From: DASQFQ01 sp963802905
GTDB taxonomy: Bacteria > Actinomycetota > Thermoleophilia > Solirubrobacterales > Solirubrobacteraceae
Assembly (NCBI GenBank): GCA_963802905.1
Contig: CAWDKH010000025.1
Location: forward strand, 1 to 64,000
DNA length: 64,000 bases
Direction of reading: 5' to 3'
Position 1 is the stretch's first letter; every line of letters begins with the position of its first letter. The translations under genes and the position numbers were made by a program. Under the pieces are notes generated by a model. That model did no database searches, was not told where the DNA came from, and was given only the letters and a program-made list of their open reading frames with translations. Shown one piece after another: positions 17,887-29,266 of the stretch.

Positions 17887-17915
17887 GCGGCGCCCGCGCA
17901 CCGCGCGGGCGCCGC
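17887..17915. terminator. 13-base perfect GC stem-loop between convergent genes
   Basis: GCGGCGCCCGCGC (17887-17899) and GCGCGGGCGCCGC (17903-17915) form a perfect 13-base stem with loop ACC. It sits in the 51-base gap between the M28 and GH114 genes, which converge, so it can terminate both. No T-run on either side. Confidence 0.7.
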
Positions 17916-17922
17916 CTCGCCG

Positions 17923-18681
17923 TCAGCAGGCGTCGTAGCGGTAGCTGCGCGAGCCGGGCGCGGTGACGTTGCGGTCGCGCAGGACGACCGAGACCTGCCG
18001 GCCGACCGAGCGGCAGGCGGCGCGGAAGTCGCGGCGGCGGTACTCGATCACCACGAAGTGGTCGCCGTAGACCTTCCGGTAGCCGTCGCACTCGCGGTAG
18101 CGGCCGCACTCCTCGGCGATCGCGAAGTCGAAGCCGACGCGGTGGACCTGCGCGCGCGTCAGCTCGACCGTGTTCTTCTGTGCGACCGCGAGACCGAGCT
18201 TGTGCGCACGCCGCGCGATCAGCCGCGCGTAGGCCAGCGCCGCGCGCTTGCCGAACGGCACGTCATCCGCGCGCGGCGTGCCGTCGAAGCGTGTCCACGA
18301 GTCGAGGTTGTCGTACTCGACGGCGTCGAAGCCCTTGCGCGCGCAGGTCTCGATCATCGGCTGCAGGAGGTCGGCGATGCGGCGGCGCTTGGCGCGTGTG
18401 GAGATGTCGAGCAGGTACTCGCCGCCCCAGTTGGGGTCGTCGCCCAGCTCGCGCAGCACGAGGTCGGCCGGCCACTCCGCGTCGGGCTGCGTCTGGAACG
18501 CGTTGACGTAGCAAATGGCGTAGCCGCGCCGCGGCGGCTTGCCCTCGAGCCAGTCGCGCGAGACCACGCGCACCCCGTGCGGCGGCGGGTACGGATCGCC
18601 GATCTGGTAGTCGAACGGCGCGTTGACCGGCGGCGGCGCGAACGCCGCCGCCGCGGCCAGCAATGCGGCGAGCCAGCCCAC
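17923..18681 (-). CDS. Endo alpha-1,4-polygalactosaminidase-like protein (GH114 family)
   Basis: A 252-residue secreted TIM-barrel protein related to GH114 (polygalactosaminidase). A signal peptide (GWLAALLAAAAAFA) is followed by FDYQIGDP near residue 23, ICYVNAFQTQPDAEWP with the conserved strand and an aromatic/acid pair, GFDAVEYDNLDSW (about residue 115, conserved acidic Glu-x-Asp-Asn), and FDFAIAEECGRY. GH114 enzymes cleave galactosaminogalactan; the actual substrate here is unknown. It starts with GTG shortly after the acyl-CoA synthetase stop on the same strand and may be co-transcribed. Confidence 0.78.
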   Translation of the reverse strand: MGWLAALLAAAAAFAPPPVNAPFDYQIGDPYPPPHGVRVVSRDWLEGKPPRRGYAICYVNAFQTQPDAEWPADLVLRELGDDPNWGGEYLLDISTRAKRRRIADLLQPMIETCARKGFDAVEYDNLDSWTRFDGTPRADDVPFGKRAALAYARLIARRAHKLGLAVAQKNTVELTRAQVHRVGFDFAIAEECGRYRECDGYRKVYGDHFVVIEYRRRDFRAACRSVGRQVSVVLRDRNVTAPGSRSYRYDAC

Positions 18682-18685
18682 GGGC

Positions 18686-20261
18686 TCAGCCCTGCTTCGC
18701 CGCCTCCAGCTCCGCCTGGCGCAGCTCGATCCGGCGGATCTTGCCGGTCAGCGTCTTGGGCAGCTCGTCGACGAACTCGATCTTGCGCGGGTACGCGTAC
18801 GCCGACAGGTGCTGGCGCACGAAGCCCTTGATCTCGTCGACGAGCTCGTCGGAGCCCTCCTTGCCCTCGGCCAGCACGATGAACGCCTTGACCACGTTGC
18901 CGCGGCGCTCGTCGGGCGAGGCGACCGCGGCCGCCTCGGCCACGCACGCGATGCTCGAGTAGCGCGGACTCGACCTCGAACGGGCCGACGCGGTAGCCCG
19001 CGGCGATGATGACGTCGTCGGCGCGACCCTCGTACCAGACGTAGCCGTCCTCATCGAGCGAGGCGGCGTCCTTGGTGTGGAACCAGTCGCCGCCGAACGT
19101 CTCCTCGGAGTCCTTCGGGTTGTTCCAGTAGCCGATCGGATAGTGCGGGTTCGAGCGCGCGCGCAGGCAGATCTCGCCGCGCTCGCCCTGCGGCAGCGGC
19201 TTCTCGTCCTCGTCGAGGATCTGCACGTCCCAGCCCGGCATCGGCCTGCCCATCGAGCCCTCACGGACGTCCATGAACGGGTAGTTGGCGACGAGCGGAT
19301 AGGACTCCGTGAGCCCGTAGTAGTCGAGCACGGTGAGCCCGTACTGCTCGCGGAACCAGCGGATCGCCTCCGGGTTCAGCGGCTCGCCGGCCGAGCAGAC
19401 GATGCGGAACTTCTGCGGGTACTTCTCGCCCGCCTTCTCGATCGACATCATCGAGCGCATCGCGGTCGGCGTCGTGAAGACGTTGCTCGCCTCGTGGCGG
19501 GAGAGGAAGTCGAGCTGCTTGTGCGGGTCGAAGCCGCCCTTGCGCTGGAGCACGAGCTGGACCGCGCCGTAGCGCCACGGGCCGAGCAGCGGCGCGATGC
19601 CGGCCGCCCACGCCCACTCGCCCATGCCGTGGAAGCGCTCGCCGTCCTGCACGTCGTGGCAGTAGACGAACTCCTCGTGCGCGAGCAGGTAGCGGTGCGC
19701 GTGGATGATGCCCTTGGCGAGGCCCGTGGTGCCGGACGAGTAGTAGAGCTGCGCGGGGTCGTCGGCAGCGGTGTCGACGATGTCGAAGGACGCGTCGCCG
19801 CTCTGCAGCAGCTCGTCGTCGAGCAGCAGCACGTGCTCGACCAGCGAGTGGTCGACACGGTCCTTGTTGGCCTCGTTGGTGACGAGCACCTTGGCCTGCG
19901 AGTCGGTGACGCGGTGCTTGATGCCGTCGTCGCCGTAGAGCACCGACATCGAGAGCAGGATCGCGCCGGACTTGTAGGTGCCGAAGAACGCGGCGGCGGT
20001 CTCCGGCGTCGGCGGGAGCAACATCGCGACGCGGTCGCCCTGCTCGACGCCGTGCGCGCGGAGCACGTTGGCGAAGCGGTTGGAGAGCTCCTGGAGCTCG
20101 CCCCACTTGACCTCGCGGACATTGCCGTCGGGGTCCTCGTGGATCATCGCCAGCTTGTCGGCGGCGTGCTTGTCGCAGACGTCGATGGCGATGTTGTAGC
20201 GGTCAGGGACGTTCCACTCGTGGGCCTCGACGGCCTCTTCGTAGCTGCTGGCGGTCGACAT
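18686..20261 (-). CDS. AMP-forming acyl-CoA synthetase, frameshifted
   Basis: Adenylate-forming ligase that activates a carboxylic acid to its CoA thioester, about 525 residues after joining. Motifs in order: the P-loop YYSSGTTGLAKG (about residue 160), DYYGLTES (about 300), GRADDVIIAAGYRVGPFEVE (about 415), and the catalytic lysine in PKTLTGKIRR near the end. One extra base near 18957, between ALLEH and VAEAAAVASPDE, breaks the frame; both sides are well conserved, which suggests an indel error. It resembles medium-chain or benzoate-type synthetases rather than the Acs type at 23279. Substrate not assigned. Confidence 0.87.
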
Positions 20262-20300
20262 AGGGTGAGGTATACCCCCTGCCGACCGCCAGATGCGGAG

Positions 20301-20615
20301 CTACTTGCTGCCGACGCGGGCGCGCTTCGCGCGCGTCTGTGCGCCCTTCTTCGCCGCGCGGCTGCGCTGTGCGGCCTTGCGCTTGCGGGTGGCGGCCGCC
20401 TTCTTGGCGGCCTCGCTGCGCTTGCGGTCGGTGCGGCCCACCTTGGCCTCGAGCTGGGTGACGATGTCACGCAGCTCGCTGACGGCGCGCTTCGCTCCCT
20501 TGCTCGGAGGGCTCTTGTCGGCCCTGCCGAAGGCCTTGGCGAGGTTGTTCGCCGCGCTCTTGCGCAGGCCGCGCGCGCGCAGCGTGTCGAACAGGTCGCG
20601 ATCCGTCTTGGCCAT
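20301..20615 (-). CDS. Small basic protein with Lys/Ala-rich tail
   Basis: A 104-residue protein: a helical N-terminal half (LFDTLRARGLRKSAANNLAKAFGRA, ending near SELRDIVTQLEAKVG) and a C-terminal half dominated by Lys, Arg and Ala (AAKKAAATRKRKAAQRSRAA), like a histone H1-type tail. No DNA-binding domain can be named; nucleic-acid binding is inferred from charge. The start is supported by GAGGAGG just upstream. Transcribed away from the LLM gene. Confidence 0.75.
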   Translation of the reverse strand: MAKTDRDLFDTLRARGLRKSAANNLAKAFGRADKSPPSKGAKRAVSELRDIVTQLEAKVGRTDRKRSEAAKKAAATRKRKAAQRSRAAKKGAQTRAKRARVGSK

Positions 20616-20698
20616 GTCGCCACTCCTCCTCGTCGGGAATCTCTTTCCGTTTCTCCTATCCGAACTGGCGCGGAGGCAATCCTGGGTATGTACGGGTC

Positions 20699-21658
20699 AT
20701 GCCGCGCATCGGGATCCACGCCTCGCACGAGCAAATTCCGCCCAGCCGACTGCTCGCGGCCGTGCAGGCGGCCGAGGCCGCGGGCTTCGACGCCGCGATG
20801 TGCTCCGACCACTTCTCACCCTGGAGCGAGCGCCAAGGCGAGTCCGGCTTTGCATGGTCCTGGCTCGGCGCCGCACTGCAGGCCACGAGCCTGTCGCTGG
20901 GCTGCGTGAACGCGCCCGGGCAGCGCTATCACCCCGCGATCATCGCCCAGGCCGCCGCCACGCTCGCGGAGATGTACCCCGGGCGCTTCTGGGTCGCGCT
21001 CGGCAGCGGCGAGGCCTCGAACGAGCACATCACCGGCGCGCCGTGGCCCGACAAGGCGACGCGCAACGCGCGCCTGCGCGAGTGCGTCGACGTCATGCGC
21101 GCGCTGTTCGCCGGCGAGGTCGTCGACCACGCCGGGCTTGTCACGGTCGACCGCGCGCGACTGTGGACGCTGCCCGCGGAGCCGCCCAGGCTGATCGCGG
21201 CCGCGGTGAGCGCCGAGACCGCCGGCTGGGCAGCCGAATGGGCCGACGGGCTCGTGACCGTCAACCAGCCGCTCGAGACGCTCGAGCGCGTGCTCGCCGC
21301 CTTCCGCGAGGGCGGCGGCGAAGGTAAGCCGGTCTTCCTCCAGGTCCACCTCTCGTGGGCGCCCGACGAGCAGCAGGCGCTCGACATCGCCTACGACCAG
21401 TGGCGCACCAACGTGTTCCAGCCGCCGATCCCGTGGGACCTCCACACCGTCGAGGCGTTCGACGAAGCCGCGCGCTTCGTGCGCCCCGAGGACGTGCGCT
21501 CGGGCGTGCTCGTGTCCGCCGACCTCGGCGAGCACACCGGGCGGCTCCAGGAGCTCGCCGAGCTGGGCTTCGACGCGATCTACCTGCACCACGTGGGCCA
21601 GGAGCTCGAGCCGTTCATCGACGCCTTCGGGGAGCGCGTGCTCCCGGAGCTGCGATGA
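20699..21658 (+). CDS. LLM-class flavin-dependent oxidoreductase
   Basis: A 319-residue luciferase-like TIM-barrel oxidoreductase using FMN or F420. Typical features are the N-terminal GFDAAMCSDHFSPWSE (about residue 29), VNAPGQRYHPAIIAQAAATL and GRFWVALGSGEASNEHITG (about 95), and AEWADGLVT (about 180). It resembles the small non-F420 subgroup often found beside trehalose-synthase-like enzymes, and indeed its stop overlaps the start of such a gene by four bases (ATGA). Substrate unknown; the coupling suggests a shared role with the GH13 enzyme. Confidence 0.87.
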   Translation: MPRIGIHASHEQIPPSRLLAAVQAAEAAGFDAAMCSDHFSPWSERQGESGFAWSWLGAALQATSLSLGCVNAPGQRYHPAIIAQAAATLAEMYPGRFWVALGSGEASNEHITGAPWPDKATRNARLRECVDVMRALFAGEVVDHAGLVTVDRARLWTLPAEPPRLIAAAVSAETAGWAAEWADGLVTVNQPLETLERVLAAFREGGGEGKPVFLQVHLSWAPDEQQALDIAYDQWRTNVFQPPIPWDLHTVEAFDEAARFVRPEDVRSGVLVSADLGEHTGRLQELAELGFDAIYLHHVGQELEPFIDAFGERVLPELR

Positions 21659-23278
21659 GAAGCAAGGCCACCAGCGACCTGTGGTGGAAGAACGCCGTCG
21701 TCTACTGCCTCGACGTCGAGACCTTCCTCGACTCCAACGCCGACGGCGTGGGTGATCTGCCTGGGCTGACCGAGCGCATCGACTACCTGGCGGGCATCGG
21801 CGTCTCGTGCCTGTGGCTGATGCCGTTCTACCCCTCGCCGCGCAAGGACGACGGCTACGACATCACCGACTTCTACGGCGTCGACCCGCGGCTGGGGACG
21901 CACGGCGACCTCGTCGAGCTCGTCCGCACTGCGCGTGACCGCGGCATTCGCGTGATCGCAGACCTCGTGATGAACCACACCTCCGACCAGCACCCGTGGT
22001 TCCAGGCCGCGCGCTCGGACCCCGACTCGCCCTACCGCGACTTCTACGTGTGGTCCGACGAGAAGCCGCCGGAGAAGCCGGGCGACATCGTCTTCCCCGA
22101 CAAGGAGAGCTCCAACTGGGCGTACGACCGGAAGGCCGGCCAGTACTACCTGCACCGCTTCTACTCGCACCAGCCGGACCTCAACATCGCCAACCCCGAG
22201 GTCCGCGACGAGATCGCCCAAGTCGTCGGCTTCTGGCTCGAGCAGGGCCTGAGCGGCTTCCGCGTCGATGCCGTGCCGTTCATGCTCGAGCCGATGGGCA
22301 TGCCGGGCGGCGCGCTCGTCGACCCGCACGAGCTGCTGCGCGACCTGCGGCGCTTCATCGGCCGCCGCAGCGGAGAGGCGATCCTGCTCGGCGAGGTCAA
22401 CCTGCCGCCCGTCGACCAGCGGACGTTCTTCGGCGACGAGGACGGCGACGAGCTGCACATGCTGTTCTCGTTCACGGTCAACCAGGCGCTGTACCTCGCG
22501 CTCGCGCGCGAGTCGGCAGCGCCGCTGGAGAAGGCGCTCGCCGAGCTGCCCTCGATCCCCTCCGACTGCCAGTGGGCGAGCTTCGTGCGCAACCACGACG
22601 AGCTGACGCTCGACAAGCTCTCGGCCGCCGAGCGCGAAGAGGTGTTCGCCGCCTTCGGACCTGAGAAGGACCTGCAGCTGTTCGGGCGCGGCCTGCGGCG
22701 GCGGCTGCCCACCATGCTCGACGGGGACGAGCAGCGGATGCGGATGGTCTACAGCCTGATGTTCTCGCTGCCCGGCACGCCGGTGCTGTTCTACGGCGAG
22801 GAGATCGGCATGGGCGAAAACCTCGCGATCGAGGGGCGGATGAGCGTGCGCTCGCCGATGCAGTGGTCGGGCGACGCCCACGGGGGCTTCTCGACCGTCG
22901 AGGACGCGAAGGCGCTGGTCCGACCGGTCACCGACGGGCGCTTCGGGCCGGAGCGCGTCAACGCCTTCGACGAGCGCCGCGATCCCGACTCGCTGCTCAG
23001 CTGGATGGAGCGCCTGATCCGGCGCCGGCGCGAGACTCCCGAGCTGGGCTGGGGCGCGTACACCGCGTTGTCACCGCGCGAGCCCGAGGTCCTCGCCCAT
23101 CGCTGCGACTGGGACGACTCGTCGGTCGTGGCAGTGCACAACCTGGCCGGCCATGACGTCACGACGCGGCTGCCGCTGGAGGGCGACGCGCCGCTCGTCG
23201 ACCTGCTCGGCGCGACGGACCTGGCGGCGCCGTACGAGCTCGAGCTCGAGCCGTACGGCTACCGCTGGTACCGCGTGC

Positions 23279-23307
<29 letters not shown>
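21655..23307 (+). CDS. GH13 alpha-amylase family enzyme, trehalose-synthase-like
   Basis: A 550-residue glycoside hydrolase family 13 protein close to trehalose synthase (maltose alpha-D-glucosyltransferase). The four GH13 regions are present: DLVMNHTSD (about residue 102), GFRVDAVPF with the nucleophile Asp (about 203), LLGEVN with the acid/base Glu (about 243), and FVRNHDEL (about 308). It lacks the maltokinase domain sometimes fused to TreS. The start is the ATG inside the LLM stop codon. The last 29 bases overlap the convergent acs 3' end. Substrate is inferred from similarity only; a related alpha-glucosidase is possible. Confidence 0.85.
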
Positions 23308-25255
<1,948 letters not shown>

Positions 25256-25277
25256 CGGTGCCCTTCCCTCTCGTCGT

Positions 25278-26883
25278 CTAGTGCTCGGCCAACGCCTGCT
25301 CCGCGCCGAGGCCGGTCTCAGACCTCACCCGCAGTTCGTGGAACGAGCGCTCGTTGCCGCGCTCCTTCGACAGAACCGTACCCAGGTAGCAGCCGAGGAA
25401 GCCCATCGGGATCGAGATGATCCCCGGGTTGTTGAGGTCGTACCACGTGAACGCGCCGGTGTCGGGCGCGCCGGGAGGGCCGCCCCACACGATCGGGCTG
25501 ATGATGATCAGGCCGAGCGCGGTGACGACACCGAACAGCACGCCGGTCACGGCGCCCGTCGTGTTGAAGCGCGGCCAGGACAGCGCGAGCAGCAGCGCCG
25601 GGAAGTTCGCGCTCGCGGCGATCGCGAACGCGAGGCCGACCATGAACGAGACGTTCAGGCCCTCGCCGCCGAGGATCGCGATGAAGATCGCGATGGCGCC
25701 GATGCCCAGCGCGGCGATCTTCGCGACGACGACCTCCTCCTTCTCGGAGTTCTGGCCCTTGCGGATGATGCTCGAGTAGATGTCGTGCGCGACCGCGCTC
25801 GACGCCGACAGCACGAGCCCAGCCACCACGGCGAGGATCGTCGCGAACGCGACGCCCGCGATGATCGCGAGGAACAGGTCGCCGCCGGTGGTGCCGGCAC
25901 CGCCGCCGAGCTCCTGGGCGAGGTTCGGCGCCGCCAGGTTGCCGCCGTTGCCGGCCGCCTCGACGCCCTCCTGGCCCGAGCAGGGCGCGCGCGCCGAAGC
26001 CGATCACCGTGGTCAGCAGGTAGAAGAAGCCGATGATGAACATCGCGTAGACGACCGACCCGCGCGCGGCCTTCGCATCCGGCACGGTGAAGAAGCGCAT
26101 GAGGATGTGCGGCAGGCCCGCGGTTCCGAGCACGAGCGCGAGACCGAGCGAGACCATGTCGGTGTTGTTCTTGAGGAACGTGCCCGGGCCGAGCGAGAAC
26201 GTCGAGCCCTCGGCCTTGCCGGCCTCCTCGGCCTGGTTGAACAGCTCGATCGGGTTGAAGCTCGTCTTCGCGAACACGAAGATCGACATCACGACGATGC
26301 CGGCCATCAGCAGGCAGGCCTTGATGATCTGCACCCACGTCGTGGCAACCATGCCGCCGAAGACGACGTAGACGAGCATGAACGTGCCCGTGATCAGCAC
26401 CGCGGGCGTGAAGTCGATGCCCACCAGCGCCTGGATCAGTACACCCGCGCCGACCATCTGCGCGATCAGGTAGAAGGCGGCGACGTTGAGCGTGCCGATC
26501 GCCGCCGCGACGCGCGCGGGGCGCTCGCGCAGGCGGAAGGCCAGCACGTCGGCGATCGTGTACTTGCCCGAGTTCCGCATCCGCTCGGCGAGCAGGAACA
26601 TCACGGTCAGGAACGCGACGAGGAAGCCGATCGAGTAGACGAAGCCGTCGAAGCCGAACAGGTAGATCAGGCCGGCGATGCCCAGGAACGAGGCAGCCGA
26701 CAGGTAGTCGCCGGAGATCGCCAGGCCGTTCTGGACCCCGGTGATGCCGCGCCCGGCGGCGTAGAAGCCGACGGCGCTGGATGCGCGCTTGGACGCCCAG
26801 TACGTGATGCCGAGCGTGATCAGGAGGACGATCGAGAAGACGACGATCGCCGTGGTGTTGACCTCTGCGAAGACGACGGTCAT
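25278..26883 (-). CDS. actP: Cation/acetate symporter, frameshifted
   Basis: Sodium:solute symporter family acetate permease, about 535 residues after joining, with thirteen or so membrane helices. The N-terminal part holds GLAISGDYLSAASFLGIAG (about residue 55), the sodium-site region typical of ActP; the C-terminal part continues with VAGLVLSASSAVAHDIYSS. A frame break near 25978 (LLG followed by QEGVEAAGNGG in the other frame) separates them; both halves are well conserved, so an indel error is likely. The ATG overlaps the DUF485 stop by four bases. Confidence 0.9.
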
Positions 26884-27296
26884 GACCGCGCCTCCGTGCC
26901 CGGGGTGGCGGCTCGCGAGCCGACCTCGTCACCGTGATCGTCCGCTCTGGCGAAGCGCTGGCGATGACCCTCGTACTTCTCGATCGCCTTCGCGGCGAGC
27001 GGATCGAAGACCTGGGAGGACTTCTTCAGGTACAGGAGGCCGAGCACCAGCACCATCACGAACTGCGTGAGCGCCAGGCAGTAGCCGACGGTCAGCCCCT
27101 CGTAGACGCGGCTGGCCATGAACTCCTCGGCATAGGCCGCGAGCAGGATGAAGCCCATGTACCAAGAGAGGAAGAAGATCGTCCCAGGCAGGACGAACGC
27201 CTTGCGCTTGGTCACGAGCTCCTGGAACTCAGGCGATCGCTCGATCGCCTCCCAGTCAATGTCCCGTTCAGCATCCTGCGGCGCTGAAGCTTCCAC
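26880..27296 (-). CDS. DUF485 membrane protein (YjcH-like)
   Basis: A 138-residue protein with two membrane helices (about residues 35-57 and 72-94) and the motif RRKxF-like VTKRKAFVLPGTIFFL of DUF485, the small partner found upstream of actP in most bacteria. Its role is thought to be support of the symporter. GGAGGAGACACC precedes the GTG start. The order DUF485-actP-acs is the standard acetate operon. Confidence 0.9.
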   Translation of the reverse strand: MEASAPQDAERDIDWEAIERSPEFQELVTKRKAFVLPGTIFFLSWYMGFILLAAYAEEFMASRVYEGLTVGYCLALTQFVMVLVLGLLYLKKSSQVFDPLAAKAIEKYEGHRQRFARADDHGDEVGSRAATPGTEARS

Positions 27297-27343
27297 GGTG
27301 TCTCCTCCCTCGATGGGCCTGCCCTCGAAGGCCGAGTACCCCG

Positions 27344-28303
27344 CTATGCGCGCCGCTTACGCTTCTTCTTCTTCGAAGCCTCGTGTTGGCGGCCCTCCGT
27401 GGCGACCTGCTCGCCCTCTGGCTCCAGCTCCGGCTCCGGCTCCGGCGCGCCGCCGCGGCGGCGCTGCCCCGCCTGGTTGCGGCGCGCCTCGCGTACCTGG
27501 GCCGAGGTCGGCCACGGGACCGCCTCGCCGGTCGTCCACGCGGGCGGAAGCCCGTTGGGCCAGCGGCCGGAGAGCAGCAGCGCCATCGCCCCGAGCCAGA
27601 ACGTCTGCACGATCGGCAGCGGTGACAGGATCGGCAGCACGATCAGCGCGCCGCAGATCACGCCGAGCACGCCCATGAAGCGCGTGAGCAGCCCGACGCG
27701 CATGCCGTTGAGGCAGATCACCACCCACGCCAGGCCGAGCGCGAGCGACGCGATGCCGATCGCCTGGGTGCCGGGGATGCCGATCAGCTGCGCGGTCACC
27801 AACACGCTCGAGTCGCCGATGTCGTCGGCGCGGTCGACGGTGCGGGCGCCGTTCAGGAAGTCGGTGATCTCCATGGACGTCCCGACCGTGAACAGCACGG
27901 TCGCGAGCGCGCCGAGCGCCCCGCCGGCGAGCGCGAGGTAGATCCAGAAGTTGCGGAACGCCTCGCTGCGCGCGCGCACCGCCGTGCCGAGGTAGGCGAG
28001 CATCAGCCCGATCGCGATGAAGCCGAGGCCGCGCGCCACCGCGGTCATCAGCACGGCGAACGCGCGGTCGTCGTAGAACTCGTAATAAGGCAGGCGCAGG
28101 CTCTGGAGCGAGCCGACGCCGCCCTCGCGCCCGGCGCGCGCCAGCGAGTCGGCGAAGCCGGACGTCGGCGCGCCGTTGAACACCGCCGCGGTGGCGATCC
28201 CGGAGCCGATGACCAGCAGGGCGCCGAGCGCGGACGCGATCCCCGCCCGCGGGCCCTGCCGGGCCTCCCACTCGAGGGCCTCTTCAGGAGTCCTGACGGC
28301 CAT
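27344..28303 (-). CDS. Hypothetical multi-pass membrane protein
   Basis: A 319-residue protein with a short polar N-terminus (AVRTPEEALEWEARQG), about six hydrophobic helices between residues 20 and 250, and a tail rich in Glu/Pro repeats and then Lys/Arg (EPEPELEPEG, KKKKRKRRA). Family not recognised. The start at 28303 follows the stop of a 71-residue gene by two bases, and the gene ends 47 bases before the DUF485 gene, so it may belong to one transcript with the acetate genes. Confidence 0.75.
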   Translation of the reverse strand: MAVRTPEEALEWEARQGPRAGIASALGALLVIGSGIATAAVFNGAPTSGFADSLARAGREGGVGSLQSLRLPYYEFYDDRAFAVLMTAVARGLGFIAIGLMLAYLGTAVRARSEAFRNFWIYLALAGGALGALATVLFTVGTSMEITDFLNGARTVDRADDIGDSSVLVTAQLIGIPGTQAIGIASLALGLAWVVICLNGMRVGLLTRFMGVLGVICGALIVLPILSPLPIVQTFWLGAMALLLSGRWPNGLPPAWTTGEAVPWPTSAQVREARRNQAGQRRRGGAPEPEPELEPEGEQVATEGRQHEASKKKKRKRRA

Positions 28304-28305
28304 GG

Positions 28306-28521
28306 TCAGGCCGTCCGCTCGGGCGGGCCGCCGATCGGCGTCCGGGTGGCCCGGGCGCCCACCGCTCGCCGCGGCGGATCGGGGTCGATCTGGTTGCGTC
28401 CGACGACGCGCGAGACACGGTCGCCGGCGTAAAGGAGCAGGTCGAGCGCGGGCGCGGCGACGCGGATCAGCGCCTCGATCCGGTGGACGCGGGCGCGCTG
28501 GGCTGGGGTAAGGGCCGCCAC
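28306..28521 (-). CDS. Small hypothetical protein
   Basis: A 71-residue protein (AALTPAQRARVHRIEALIRV, then APALDLLLYAGDRVSRVVGR), an amphipathic helical half followed by an Arg/Pro-rich tail. Not recognised. The GTG at 28521 is chosen because TACAAT on the minus strand (28531-28536) lies nine bases upstream with no Shine-Dalgarno. It is two bases upstream of the 319-residue membrane protein gene and probably the first gene of that operon. Confidence 0.6.
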   Translation of the reverse strand: MAALTPAQRARVHRIEALIRVAAPALDLLLYAGDRVSRVVGRNQIDPDPPRRAVGARATRTPIGGPPERTA

Positions 28522-28530
28522 GGAGGAGCG

Positions 28531-28540
28531 ATTGTAGACT
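28531..28540. promoter_or_regulatory. Shared bidirectional -10 element ATTGTAGACT
   Basis: One ten-base element of the form ANNNTANNNT gives TACAAT on the minus strand and TAGACT on the plus strand. The central TA is used by both. Each box is nine bases from the divergent GTG starts at 28521 and 28550, so both genes should be transcribed without leaders. Confidence 0.6.
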
Positions 28541-28549
28541 CGCGCCCCC

Positions 28550-28999
28550 GTGCTCATCCGTGAAGTCATGACCGAAACCGTGGTGACCGCGCCGCCCGAA
28601 CGGACGGTGCGGGAGATCGCGGAGATGATGCGCGAGCGCAACGTCGGCTCCGTGGTGCTGATCGAGGACCAGCGGCCGGTGGGATTCCTCACTGACCGCG
28701 ACCTGGCGGTGTCCGTCCTCGCCGACGGCCGCGACCTCGGCGACCATGCCGCCGACCACGCCTCCTCGCCGGTGATCACGGCCAGCGCGGAGATGCAGGT
28801 CGAGGAGGCCGCCGAGCTGATGGTCCGCCACGCCGTGCGGCGCCTGGTGATCGTCGACGGCGATCGCCTGACCGGCATCATCACTCTCGACGACATCGCC
28901 TCGCGCACCGGTGACCACGAGCTGGCCTCCCAGCTCTCGGCCCGCGTGACGCGCGCGGTGATGCCCGACTTCTTCTTCCACGAGCGAGGTGACCACTGA
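28550..28999 (+). CDS. CBS-domain pair protein
   Basis: A 149-residue protein with two CBS motifs (about residues 7-60 and 75-125), which bind adenosyl ligands such as AMP or ATP. Signature sequences are GSVVLIEDQRPVGFLTDRDL in the first and RRLVIVDGDRLTGIITLDD in the second. No enzyme domain is attached, so it is probably a stand-alone energy or nucleotide sensor. GTG start nine bases after TAGACT. Its stop overlaps the ATG of the next gene (TGATG). Confidence 0.9.
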   Translation: MLIREVMTETVVTAPPERTVREIAEMMRERNVGSVVLIEDQRPVGFLTDRDLAVSVLADGRDLGDHAADHASSPVITASAEMQVEEAAELMVRHAVRRLVIVDGDRLTGIITLDDIASRTGDHELASQLSARVTRAVMPDFFFHERGDH

Positions 29000-29262
29000 T
29001 GGAGGGCTTCGGCGGCTTCTTCAACGATCCGGAAATGCAGAAGCGGCTGCAGGAGATGGCTGAGCAGATGCAGAGCGCTCAGTCGATCGCCTGGGCCGAC
29101 AACGCGATCAAGCTGGCGGTCGACATGACCGTGGCAGCGATCAACCGGGCCAATATCCAGGGCACGACCGATGAGCAGGCGCAGCAGATCCGCACCGTGA
29201 TGGCGACCGTCTTCCCGGAGGCCGTCACGCTGGTGCGCGAGGCGCGCCAGGGCCTGGCTTAG
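28999..29262 (+). CDS. Hypothetical protein co-transcribed with CBS gene
   Basis: An 87-residue, mostly helical soluble protein starting GFGGFFNDPEMQKRLQEMAEQ, with no recognised family. The ATG overlaps the CBS gene's TGA by one base, so the two are translationally coupled and likely act together. It ends four bases before the convergent flippase-like gene. Confidence 0.75.
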   Translation: MEGFGGFFNDPEMQKRLQEMAEQMQSAQSIAWADNAIKLAVDMTVAAINRANIQGTTDEQAQQIRTVMATVFPEAVTLVREARQGLA

Positions 29263-29266
29263 GCCC

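Noticed and set aside
18354..18685. Apparent C-terminal extension of the acyl-CoA synthetase into the GH114 gene
   Set aside because: The frame only continues because of the break near 18957; the true C-terminus with PKTLTGKIRR ends at 18686 in another frame.
20269..20276. GGTATACC palindrome before the acyl-CoA synthetase gene
   Set aside because: Eight bases only and no second site; more simply part of an extended -10 sequence.
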